From the NCBI GenBank assembly GCA_001768155.1, contig MENC01000052.1:8484-17055 (forward strand): 8,572 nt of DNA, given 5' to 3'. The position numbers and the translations under genes were made by a program. The stretch's first letter is position 1. Every line of letters starts with the position of its first letter. This document shows, one piece after another, positions 1 to 6,066 of the stretch. This DNA is from Bacteroidetes bacterium GWA2_30_7 (GTDB taxonomy: Bacteria; Bacteroidota; Bacteroidia; Bacteroidales; GWF2-33-38). Below the pieces are notes generated by a model, which was not told where the DNA came from, searched no databases, and saw nothing but the letters and a program-made list of their open reading frames with translations.

Positions 1-223
1 ATTCAGCGATATTTAAGAATGCTTCATCATTAATTAAGGTCTGTACTCCTTTTAAAGAATTTAAAATATTTTCCTTTGTAAACCATGGATTATAATTTTC
101 AGCTTTTTGGATAGCAGAATCAAGTAATGAAAAATATTTATTGTTTGAATTTTTATAATTCAAATAATTGTTTAAAACCCTTCCAAGTTCAATAAATGCA
201 GTATGTAATTCGCTAAATTTCAT
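1..223 (-). CDS. Acyl-CoA reductase (LuxC-like), N-terminal part only
   Basis: This is an open reading frame of about 74 codons that starts at an ATG (221-223) and runs off the left edge with no stop, so only the N-terminus is visible. The translation begins MKFSELHTAFIELGRVLNNY and contains AIQKAENYNPWFTKENI. The pattern of a short helical start followed by 'A.Q.A...NPWFT.ENI' is what I recall from the N-terminus of Bacteroidota acyl-CoA reductases of the LuxC family, which reduce activated fatty acyl groups to aldehydes with NADPH. The catalytic aldehyde-dehydrogenase-like domain lies outside the window, so the function rests on this short stretch alone. The gene is the last visible member of a minus-strand run, 4 bases after the CCC-motif protein gene, and is probably co-transcribed with it. 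Confidence 0.6.
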   Translation of the reverse strand, partial: MKFSELHTAFIELGRVLNNYLNYKNSNNKYFSLLDSAIQKAENYNPWFTKENILNSLKGVQTLINDEAFLNIAE

Positions 224-227
224 TATA

Positions 228-590
228 TTATAACCAAATACCAGGGTCAAGTAAAGAAGTAATTGCAAGACCTACTACAAAAATGTAAATCAGCATAATC
301 AACAAAAATAAACCTGAAAGCGATGTACCAATTATTGCACATATCAGGCCTGCCTTTAGATTTTTATATGAAGAGTCGGTATATAACTGTGGATTAGCTT
401 TATATAAACGTTTACCTTTCCCTGCAAGCGATAACGAAATTATACCTAAAACCAAACCAGGGATTCCATAACAAAAACATGTTGAGATAGATATTATGCC
501 CATTACTAAAACTCCTGTTGAACTTGGTATAGCAACCTTATTACAGTTATTTAGAGCAGATTCACCCGAAGTATCATTAATATTTTCCAT
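228..590 (-). CDS. CCC-motif (DUF4190-like) small membrane protein
   Basis: A 120-residue protein with an Asn/Ser-rich hydrophilic N-terminus (about 1-24) and two membrane segments (about 27-55 and 81-112). The first membrane segment carries a Cys-rich CFCYGIPGL turn (38-46). The loop between the segments has the conserved-looking string LYTDSSYKNLKAG (69-81), followed by ICAIIG. This arrangement matches the Bacteroidota 'CCC motif membrane protein' family, which belongs to the DUF4190-type two-helix proteins. Its biochemical role is unknown to me. The gene starts with ATG at 588-590, 2 bases after the DUF2752 gene ends, and stops 4 bases before the acyl-CoA reductase starts, so it is almost certainly part of one transcript. 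No Shine-Dalgarno sequence is visible, as usual for this phylum. Confidence 0.8.
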   Translation of the reverse strand: MENINDTSGESALNNCNKVAIPSSTGVLVMGIISISTCFCYGIPGLVLGIISLSLAGKGKRLYKANPQLYTDSSYKNLKAGLICAIIGTSLSGLFLLIMLIYIFVVGLAITSLLDPGIWL

Positions 591-592
591 AA

Positions 593-904
593 TTATAAAT
601 TATTTGAATAAATAAGTTTGAAAATGAAATTCGTAACAATAATTATTATTGTAAAAATAAAGGAAATTTTTAATATAAAAGCTCCATTTTTATATTTAAA
701 TATCACATGCAGAAAAAGAAATGAAAACAAAAAAATTATAGGAATTAATGCAGGATAAAGCTTTAAACTTTCTATAATATTTCCTTTTAATAATTCAACA
801 AAAGAGCGTTGCATTCCACAACCAAAACATTCCACTCCAAAATGTTTTTTCCAAAAACATGGTTGAAGATGATTTTCGAACCATCTAATTAATTCTGAAT
901 ACAT
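593..904 (-). CDS. DUF2752 family membrane protein
   Basis: A 103-residue protein. After an amphipathic N-terminus it has Cys16 and the signature GVECFGCGMQRS (23-34), with Cys26, Cys29, Gly30, Gln32 and Arg33. It is followed by NIIESLKLYPALIP and two hydrophobic membrane segments (about 51-70 and 77-98). The 'C..CG..R' motif followed by a short 'gn...al..yP' stretch is the hallmark of DUF2752, a family of small integral membrane proteins of unknown function. The cysteines could bind metal or form a redox pair, but that is inference. The gene lies 21 bases after the nitroreductase gene and 2 bases before the CCC-motif gene. I recall the DUF2752/CCC pair recurring in Bacteroidota, which suggests that the two proteins act together in the membrane. 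Confidence 0.85.
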   Translation of the reverse strand: MYSELIRWFENHLQPCFWKKHFGVECFGCGMQRSFVELLKGNIIESLKLYPALIPIIFLFSFLFLHVIFKYKNGAFILKISFIFTIIIIVTNFIFKLIYSNNL

Positions 905-925
905 TATTTTATAAAATTGAAAACT

Positions 926-1684
926 CTACAAAGCATTGTTCATAAAGCCCTGTTCTTCAATAACTTTCAAAAAAGCTTTAGAAAATAATACATTATCCTT
1001 TTTTGTATATCGCTTTTGAGTAAAAATTTGTGCTAAATTTTCTGTTTGATTTTGTGCAATTAAATCTTTTGTTTGAGAAAGAGATTCTTTCTCAGAATAT
1101 ATTTCGTTAATTAATTTCTCTGAATAATCGTGATATTGCTCATAATGAACAACACCTGATAATGGAAGTCTATCTGTTAACGATGGATTTTCGTCAGGAT
1201 AACCAACTACTAAAGTTGTAACTGGAACTACATATTTTGGCAATTTCAAAATTTCAATAATTTTATTTGCATTATAAGTAGTTGTCCCGAGATAGCAAAT
1301 TCCAAGTTCCTCATTTTCTGCCGCTAAAGCAACATTTTGAGCAACTAATAAAGCATCTATCGAAGCAGTATAAAAAGAAAGAAAATTATCATAACCTGGA
1401 TTTGCTTTTCTATAATCACACCATTTATTAAATCGGTTAAAATCTGCACAAAATGTCAATATTACAGGAGCTTGCAAAACCATATTTTGCTTAAAATGGC
1501 ACTCCCAAAGTGATTGCTTAATATCTTTTTCGGTTGAAACAATAATGCTGTAAACCTGCATATTTCCAGTTGTTGATGCTCTTATACCTGCATTTAATAT
1601 TTTATCTAAAGTGATTTTATCAATTTTCTGTTCATTGTACTTTCTTATAGTCTTATGGCTTAAAAATAAATCGTTCATATTCAT
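926..1684 (-). CDS. FMN-dependent nitroreductase, NfsA/FRP-like
   Basis: A 252-residue nitroreductase-superfamily protein, expected to be a cytoplasmic flavoenzyme that uses NAD(P)H to reduce nitro, quinone or flavin substrates. Visible family features are the N-terminal SHKTIRKY (9-16) and RASTTGNMQVYSI (35-47), which contact the FMN phosphate and ring in the family. Further features are CADFNRFNKWCDYR (79-92), the helix ASIDALLVAQNVALAAE (107-123), GICYLGTTTYN (128-138) and GYPDENPSLTDRLPL (161-175) with an Arg near the flavin phosphate. The length and the 'GYPDE...RLPL..VVHYE.Y' tail resemble the NfsA/FRP branch rather than NfsB. The chosen start is ATG at 1682-1684. A second ATG two codons later is equally possible. 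It is the first gene of the minus-strand run. The 259-base region upstream is extremely AT-rich, with long T tracts and no clean promoter match on this strand. Confidence 0.88.
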   Translation of the reverse strand: MNMNDLFLSHKTIRKYNEQKIDKITLDKILNAGIRASTTGNMQVYSIIVSTEKDIKQSLWECHFKQNMVLQAPVILTFCADFNRFNKWCDYRKANPGYDNFLSFYTASIDALLVAQNVALAAENEELGICYLGTTTYNANKIIEILKLPKYVVPVTTLVVGYPDENPSLTDRLPLSGVVHYEQYHDYSEKLINEIYSEKESLSQTKDLIAQNQTENLAQIFTQKRYTKKDNVLFSKAFLKVIEEQGFMNNAL

Positions 1685-1889
1685 ATTTTTATATACTAAA
1701 ATTCAAAATAATATAATTAATGTTAGAAAATTATTTTTTTTAAACATTTTTTTTTAATTTATTTAACATTTTAATTGAATAAGTATTAATATTTTTATAA
1801 TATAAATTTTATAGTCTTTAATAATGATAGATTTATCAACATTTTACATAATATTATAAAAAAAATTTTATTTTAGTTTTAAAATTTGG

Positions 1890-1897
1890 TAACTTTG
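1890..1897 (+). promoter_or_regulatory. Bacteroidota -7 promoter element for the small lipoprotein gene
   Basis: TAACTTTG is an exact match to the Bacteroidota -7 consensus TAnnTTTG. It lies 46 bases before the start codon of the 42-residue lipoprotein, which would give a 5' leader of about 40 bases. The -33 box is weak, with only T-rich sequence near 1865-1872. Together with the terminator at 2098-2130 it delimits a single-gene transcript. Confidence 0.6.
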
Positions 1898-1943
1898 TTT
1901 AATATTAAGAGTATAAAGAAAAGTAAAAGAAAATTTAAACATA

Positions 1944-2072
1944 ATGAAAAAACAGATTTACATATTTTTAATAGTTGTAGTATTAAGTACTGTTCTATAT
2001 TCTTGCAAAAGTCATGAGAAATGTCCAGCATATGGACAAATTAGCACCGAACAACCTACAGTTAAAGTTTAA
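1944..2072 (+). CDS. Small lipoprotein, 42 residues
   Basis: A short gene from ATG at 1944 to TAA at 2070-2072. The product starts MKKQIYIFLIVVVLSTVLYS and continues with Cys21, so it has a two-lysine n-region, a hydrophobic core (5-17) and a lipobox LYSC (18-21). This makes it a clear type II signal peptide. The mature part is only about 22 residues (CKSHEKCPAYGQ, then a Thr/Glu/Val-rich tail) with a second Cys27 in 'KCPAYGQ'. I recall tiny Bacteroidota lipoproteins with a 'CPAYG' core, but no function is known to me. The gene sits alone between an exact -7 promoter element and a strong terminator. The A-rich leader 'aaatttaaacataatg' is typical for translation starts in this phylum. Lipid attachment to a membrane is likely; which membrane and what role cannot be told. 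Confidence 0.8.
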   Translation: MKKQIYIFLIVVVLSTVLYSCKSHEKCPAYGQISTEQPTVKV

Positions 2073-2097
2073 TATATAACTTTAATTTTAATAGTAC

Positions 2098-2130
2098 TAC
2101 ATTGAAGAATATATCTTCAATGTATTTTTT
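2098..2130 (+). terminator. Rho-independent terminator after the small lipoprotein gene
   Basis: Perfect 11-bp inverted repeat (2098-2108 with 2114-2124; core arms ACATTGAAGA and TCTTCAATGT) with a 5-base loop, followed immediately by six T (2125-2130). It lies 25 bases after the lipoprotein stop codon. Confidence 0.88.
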
Positions 2131-2201
2131 ATGCTTATACATTACGAAGTTCTATAAATAAACAGAAAAGACAATCTAAAAAATTATATTGTAGATAATT
2201 T

Positions 2202-2231
2202 AAAAAGAAAAAAGCCCTCATTAGAGGGCTT
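2202..2231 (-). terminator. Rho-independent terminator of tRNA-Gln
   Basis: Perfect 8-bp stem (AAGCCCTC at 2212-2219, GAGGGCTT at 2224-2231) with the loop ATTA. On the minus strand it is followed by a nearly uninterrupted T run (complement of 2202-2213). It begins 4 bases beyond the tRNA 3' end, so tRNA-Gln forms a complete single-gene unit. Confidence 0.88.
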
Positions 2232-2235
2232 ATTG

Positions 2236-2307
2236 TTGTCCGACCAGGACTCGAACCTGGAACGACAGAACCAAAATCTGCTGTGTTGCCAATTACACCA
2301 TCGGACA
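2236..2307 (-). tRNA. tRNA-Gln (anticodon UUG)
   Basis: A 72-base tRNA read on the minus strand. The acceptor stem TGTCCGA (2307-2301) pairs perfectly with TCGGACA (2243-2237). The D stem is GTGT/ACAC, and the anticodon stem GCAGA/TCTGT encloses the loop TTTTGGT with anticodon TTG. A 4-base variable region is followed by the T stem CCAGG/CCTGG with loop TTCGAGT. The discriminator is A (2236) and CCA is not encoded. The first pair U1-A72 is the bacterial form for tRNA-Gln. A -7 promoter element lies just upstream and a terminator just downstream, so it is transcribed alone. It is divergent from the gatD-like gene, whose archaeal counterpart acts on tRNA-Gln charged with glutamate. Confidence 0.96.
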
Positions 2308-2316
2308 ATTCGGATG

Positions 2317-2324
2317 CAAATTTA
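2317..2324 (-). promoter_or_regulatory. -7 promoter element of tRNA-Gln
   Basis: On the minus strand this reads TAAATTTG, an exact TAnnTTTG match, followed by CATCCG. It ends 9 bases before the first base of the tRNA, so transcription would begin at or within a few bases of the mature 5' end. A TAnnTTTG-plus-GC-containing start region is typical of stable RNA promoters in Bacteroidota. No convincing -33 element is visible. Confidence 0.7.
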
Positions 2325-2505
2325 GAAAAAATATTTATGAGAAAAAACTTTTTATTCATTTAGAAGTAAATATTAACTCTTTCGTATCTGTATATATTTC
2401 TTAATCATCATATAATCTGAAATATGTCATATAAAAAGCATTATAATAAACTTTCATAAAATGTTTTTTAATTACTTATCCGTTTTTTAAAATCTTTTTT
2501 ACTAA

Positions 2506-2513
2506 TATTATTG
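2506..2513 (+). promoter_or_regulatory. Possible -7 promoter element for gatD-like gene
   Basis: TATTATTG differs from TAnnTTTG at one position and is followed by CGAC. It lies 19 bases upstream of the gatD-like start codon and would give a very short leader of about 10-15 bases. No -33 match is seen. It is the best candidate in the 225-base region between tRNA-Gln and this gene, but weak. Confidence 0.35.
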
Positions 2514-2532
2514 CGACAAATAATTTAAAAAT

Positions 2533-3921
2533 ATGGCAGAAGATTTTTTTCAAGGATATAAAGGTGATGCCCTACAGGTCTTGACAAAATATAATGTAAG
2601 AGTATGGGGACAAGCCGAAATTGATACAACAAGAGGTGAGTTTAAAGGAACTATTCTTCCTCGTTCCGAAAACGACGATGACCAACACATTGTCTTAAAA
2701 ATCATTACTGGTTATAATATTGGTTTAGATATTACAACTATTCTTAAAATGAAGGAAGTTGGTTATAAAAAGGCTAATTACAAAATTCCTGAAAAAGAAT
2801 TTCCTTATACTGAAGGTTTGCCTAAAGTAAAATTGATTGGAACAGGCGGAACTATTGCTTCGAGATTAGATTATAGAACTGGAGCAGTTATTCCGGCTTT
2901 TACTCCCGGTGAACTTTATGGAGCGGTTCCTGAGCTTGCAGATATTTGTAATTTATCAACAGAAAAATTATTTGCAGTTTTTAGCGAAAATATGGGACCA
3001 GAGCAATATAAAGCCCTTGCAATTGCAATTGGTAAAGAAATTGAAAATGGTGCTGAAGGCATAATTATCGGACATGGTACAGATACATTATCACATACAG
3101 CTGCTGCATTAACATATATGATTCAAAACTCTCCTGTTCCAATTGTTTTAGTTGGCTCTCAACGCTCTTCCGACAGACCTTCTTCTGACGCAGCTTTAAA
3201 TTTAATTCATGCTGCATATACGGCAGGACACTCTGATATTGCAGAAGTTATGATTTGTATGTTTGGTCCAACTTCTGACGAATATGGTTTTTTACATCGT
3301 GGAACCAGAGTTAGAAAAATGCACTCTTCATACAGGTCAACATTTAGAACTCTTGGAGATATTCCATTAGCTACCGTAAGTAAAAAAGATGGAGTAAAAA
3401 TGCTTAAACCCAACTATAATCACCGTCGTAAAGACAGAAAAGTTACAATTTTGCCTTATTTTGAAGAAAAAGTTGCAATAGTTTACTATTATCCAAATAT
3501 GCGACCCGACATAATAGACTCTTTAACCAACAATGGTTATAAAGGAATTATTATTGCAGGAACCGGATTAGGGCATGTAAACAAACCCTTATATCCGGCA
3601 ATAAAAAGAGCTAAAGAAAAAGGAGTTCATATGTATATGACTGTTCAAACATTATGGGGTTTTGCACACATGTTTGTGTACGATACCGGACGTGATTTAA
3701 TGTCGCTTGGAGTTGTTCCTGCCGAAAATATGCTTCCTGAATCAGCTTATATAAAATTAGGATGGGCTTTAGGTCAAACAAGTGATTACGATGAAGTTAA
3801 TCGCATAATGCTAACACCAGTTAACGATGAAATTACTAAACGTGAACCATATAATGGATATTTAGTTTATCAAGGAGGAGTTCCAGAAGTTGAAGAGTTT
3901 GTTAGAAAATTTAGAAAATGA
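2533..3921 (+). CDS. gatD: GatD-like Glu-tRNA(Gln) amidotransferase subunit (asparaginase fold)
   Basis: A 462-residue protein with the full architecture of GatD, the asparaginase-like subunit of the archaeal GatDE complex. There, GatD releases ammonia from an amide donor and GatE uses it to convert Glu-tRNA(Gln) to Gln-tRNA(Gln). The N-terminal domain (about 1-90) contains ILPRSENDDD and the GatD-type VLKIITGYNIGLD. The asparaginase domain follows with GTGGTIAS (103-110, nucleophile Thr107), FSENMGP (150-156), HGTDT (181-185, with Thr183 and Asp184), GSQRSSDRPSSDAALNL (208-224) and RGTRVRKMH (256-264, with catalytic Lys262). All expected catalytic residues are present. The C-terminus has the GatD-like stretch MLPESAYIKLGWALGQTSD (400-418), which plain L-asparaginases lack; those are also about 100 residues shorter. 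The start is ATG at 2533. The gene overlaps the Nudix gene and no gatE is nearby. A stand-alone amidohydrolase role is the main alternative. Confidence 0.85.
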   Translation: MAEDFFQGYKGDALQVLTKYNVRVWGQAEIDTTRGEFKGTILPRSENDDDQHIVLKIITGYNIGLDITTILKMKEVGYKKANYKIPEKEFPYTEGLPKVKLIGTGGTIASRLDYRTGAVIPAFTPGELYGAVPELADICNLSTEKLFAVFSENMGPEQYKALAIAIGKEIENGAEGIIIGHGTDTLSHTAAALTYMIQNSPVPIVLVGSQRSSDRPSSDAALNLIHAAYTAGHSDIAEVMICMFGPTSDEYGFLHRGTRVRKMHSSYRSTFRTLGDIPLATVSKKDGVKMLKPNYNHRRKDRKVTILPYFEEKVAIVYYYPNMRPDIIDSLTNNGYKGIIIAGTGLGHVNKPLYPAIKRAKEKGVHMYMTVQTLWGFAHMFVYDTGRDLMSLGVVPAENMLPESAYIKLGWALGQTSDYDEVNRIMLTPVNDEITKREPYNGYLVYQGGVPEVEEFVRKFRK

Positions 3922-4568
3922 TTGCCGACATTAATTCTTTTGTTACAAATCTCCGGAAAAATTTATCTTCAAATTTACTTCCTGGTATTGAGGCTCAACT
4001 CAAAATGTCGCCAAATGTTAGAAACCCACATTTTGAATCTCAAATTCCAAATGAATTAACTAAAAAAGCTGCAGTTCTTATAACAATTTTAATTCAAAAA
4101 AAAGCAATAAAAACTGTTCTAATTAAACGCACTGAATATGATGGTGCACATAGTGGGCAGATTAGTTTCCCTGGCGGAAAAGTAGAAAAAACTGATAAAA
4201 ACATTTATCATACTGCTCTTAGAGAGGCAAATGAAGAAATCGGAATTAATATTAATAAAATCGAAATAATTGGTTCGTTGACTACACTTTATGTTCCTAT
4301 TAGCGATATTTGTATTTGTCCGGTAATCGGGTTAGCGATGGAAAAGATAAATTACAAACTTAATCACAATGAAGTTGTTGAAGCTATTGAAGTTAATATA
4401 GAATCTCTATTAAATTCAAAAAATATTTCTCAAATGCAATTTTTTACAAATAATTTAGAAATAATTGCACCATATTATAAAGTAAAAAACAATAATGTTT
4501 GGGGAGCAACAGCTATGATTATTAGCGAGTTTCTTGAGGTTATAAAAAGAACAATTACTTTTCCTTAA
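3918..4568 (+). CDS. Nudix hydrolase, CoA pyrophosphatase type
   Basis: A 216-residue Nudix protein. The Nudix box runs from Gly86/Gly87 to Ile110: GGKVEKTDKNIYH, then ALREANEEIGI with the metal-binding Glu residues (103, 106, 107). Directly before it is LIKRTEYDGAHSGQISFPGG (68-87), which fits the CoA-pyrophosphatase signature (LLTxRSx3Rx3Gx3FPGGx in the family, here with conservative changes). VWGATA (194-199) near the C-terminus also fits this group. The likely reaction splits CoA or oxidised CoA to 3',5'-ADP and 4'-phosphopantetheine (or derivative) in the cytoplasm. The ATG overlaps the upstream stop as ATGA (3918-3921), which indicates translational coupling to the gatD-like gene. Its 3' end overlaps the convergent lytic transglycosylase gene by 14 bases, and no terminator is visible between them. 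Confidence 0.85.
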   Translation: MIADINSFVTNLRKNLSSNLLPGIEAQLKMSPNVRNPHFESQIPNELTKKAAVLITILIQKKAIKTVLIKRTEYDGAHSGQISFPGGKVEKTDKNIYHTALREANEEIGININKIEIIGSLTTLYVPISDICICPVIGLAMEKINYKLNHNEVVEAIEVNIESLLNSKNISQMQFFTNNLEIIAPYYKVKNNNVWGATAMIISEFLEVIKRTITFP

Positions 4569-5967
4569 TCACATTTTTATAATGCTCGAATCTTTCGATT
4601 ATTGAAGTTACATAATTGTACGGTTCCTCACCCCTACAGTACCCATGCTTGACAACAGAATCTCTGTAAAATTTTGGATTCGATTTATGAAGTAGAAAAT
4701 AATCAACATTATCATCCCATTGATTTGGATTTTTTCCATTTTTTTCAGCCAATCTTCTAGCATCCAAAACATGTCCTAAGCCAACATTGTAAGAAGCTAG
4801 AGTAAACTTGATTCTCTGATTATCATCTTCAATATCTTCCAATTGTTCTTCAATCCATTTTATATATTTCGTACCAGCTTCTAAATTTTCTTCTAACGTA
4901 GAGCATGTATCAATACCATATCTTTCAGCAGTAGAAGGGATTAATTGCATAATTCCAAAAGCTCCTGTCCAAGATTTTAAATCAGGAATAAATTTTGATT
5001 CTTGATAAATTAATGAAGCAAGTAATTTCCAGTCCCAGTTAATAATTTTGCTTTGAATTTTTATCAAGTCATCATACTCCGAAACTTTACCGGTTTTTTT
5101 TGAGTGGTAATTAGTATTTGAATATCCAACTCCTTTAACATGTCGGAAATACTTATTATATAATTCCTTATATTTTTTTGTTTTTTTAAAATCTACTAGC
5201 CATTTATTTAAAGTATCTAACAATTGCTCCGAATTTTTTCTGACACCCCACCCAATATTCTGGTTAAAACTAATAGGTGTTTTTATATCAATATTTTGGT
5301 GATATGTTTGATTAATTAAACCTACATTTTCATCACATACAGTATAATCAATTTCACCATTCGATACCATGCTGATTATTTCTTCTGTATCAATATCCTC
5401 AATTTCTTTAATATAAATTGTGTCCCCAATTTCATCTGACAAAGTTCTAAGCCTTGATATATAAACCGCACCACCTTGAACATAAATAGTTTTATTTGCC
5501 AAATCTAATACATTTCTAATAATCTGTTTATCAATTGCTTTATTTGATAATTGTTGCCATTTATCTGGTTTTCTTTGAACTAATACTTGGCGAGTTTGAA
5601 TTATTGGAACAGTAAAGTTAATTAACTTTTTTCTTTCTTTAGTGTTTGTCAGGTTCAAAGCAATAATATCACACTCAGAATTATTTAATGAAGAAAACAT
5701 TTTATTTATATCATTTTCAACATTAACTTCAAGCTTTAATTTTAATTTTTCTGAAAATATCTTTAAAAGTTCATATTGAAAACCCATTGGTTCACCTTTA
5801 TATATAAAATAATCTGTTGAATTATTTTGAGTAATAGCAATTAATGTATTATCATCAATAATAGAATTAAAATCATCTTTCAAAGAAATAACATTTTTTT
5901 CCTCAATATTTCTACACGAGTAAAAAAATAAAATACAAAAAATAATATGACTAATTAATTTAAACAC
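4555..5967 (-). CDS. mltF: MltF-like membrane-bound lytic transglycosylase (lipoprotein)
   Basis: A 470-residue two-domain protein. An N-terminal hydrophobic segment ends in FFYSC (14-18), a plausible lipobox with Cys18. Residues about 38-275 form a periplasmic binding protein (SBP_bac_3) domain, with FIYKGEPMGFQYELLKIFSE (54-73) and CDIIALNLTNTKERKKLINF (99-118). Residues about 300-465 form a lytic transglycosylase (SLT) domain: LASLIYQESKF (316-326, catalytic Glu323), GAFGIMQLIPSTAERYGI (335-352) and ASYNVGLGHV (391-400). This order is that of MltF, which cleaves peptidoglycan glycan strands to 1,6-anhydromuramyl products and whose binding domain regulates activity. The start codon is GTG (5965-5967): an in-frame TAA lies four codons upstream and no ATG occurs before residue 61, so GTG is the only common start that keeps the signal peptide. 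The stop overlaps the convergent Nudix gene. The porin gene lies 99 bases upstream on the same strand. Confidence 0.88.
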   Translation of the reverse strand: MFKLISHIIFCILFFYSCRNIEEKNVISLKDDFNSIIDDNTLIAITQNNSTDYFIYKGEPMGFQYELLKIFSEKLKLKLEVNVENDINKMFSSLNNSECDIIALNLTNTKERKKLINFTVPIIQTRQVLVQRKPDKWQQLSNKAIDKQIIRNVLDLANKTIYVQGGAVYISRLRTLSDEIGDTIYIKEIEDIDTEEIISMVSNGEIDYTVCDENVGLINQTYHQNIDIKTPISFNQNIGWGVRKNSEQLLDTLNKWLVDFKKTKKYKELYNKYFRHVKGVGYSNTNYHSKKTGKVSEYDDLIKIQSKIINWDWKLLASLIYQESKFIPDLKSWTGAFGIMQLIPSTAERYGIDTCSTLEENLEAGTKYIKWIEEQLEDIEDDNQRIKFTLASYNVGLGHVLDARRLAEKNGKNPNQWDDNVDYFLLHKSNPKFYRDSVVKHGYCRGEEPYNYVTSIIERFEHYKNVIKEK

Positions 5968-5995
5968 AGGATTATTTTAAATAAATACGAATAAC

Positions 5996-6045
5996 TATAC
6001 CGATTGGTTGCTTATTGAGTAATAGTTTTGACGAATATCGGTATA
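5996..6045. repeat. Inverted repeat plus direct repeat between porin and mltF genes
   Basis: A perfect 9-bp inverted repeat, TATACCGAT (5996-6004) and ATCGGTATA (6037-6045), encloses 32 bases. ACGAATA also occurs twice in the same orientation, at 5987-5993 and at 6031-6037. The element sits in the 99-base gap upstream of the mltF start codon. There is no good T run after either arm, so it is not a convincing intrinsic terminator. An operator, an mRNA leader hairpin or a decayed repeat remain possible. Confidence 0.5.
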
Positions 6046-6066
6046 TAACATACTAATCTTTTGAAT

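Noticed and set aside
1704..1711. Possible promoter element for the nitroreductase run (minus strand TTATTTTG)
   Set aside because: It mismatches the -7 consensus at a key base, has no -33 partner and lies in T/A-rich sequence where such matches arise by chance.
1685..1943. AT-rich intergenic stretch with long T tracts examined for small RNA or further genes
   Set aside because: Apart from the -7 element at 1890-1897 and the lipoprotein leader, I see no stable hairpin, repeat or coding frame.
2135..2359. 74-codon open frame on the minus strand
   Set aside because: It covers the tRNA-Gln gene, its promoter and its terminator, and its translation has no protein-like features. It is a chance frame.
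3207..3413. 68-codon open frame on the minus strand inside the gatD-like gene
   Set aside because: It lies antisense within a well-conserved coding region, has no recognisable domain and no leader of its own.
2533..3921. Plain L-asparaginase (AnsA/AnsB) assignment
   Set aside because: The extra N-terminal domain with TGYNIG, the RGTRVRKMH block and the C-terminal KLGWALGQTSD stretch fit GatD, and the protein is too long for a simple asparaginase.
4555..5967. Amino-acid ABC transporter binding protein assignment
   Set aside because: The binding-protein domain is followed by a complete lytic transglycosylase domain with catalytic Glu and the GxMQL-like and AsYNxGxGHV motifs, so MltF fits better.
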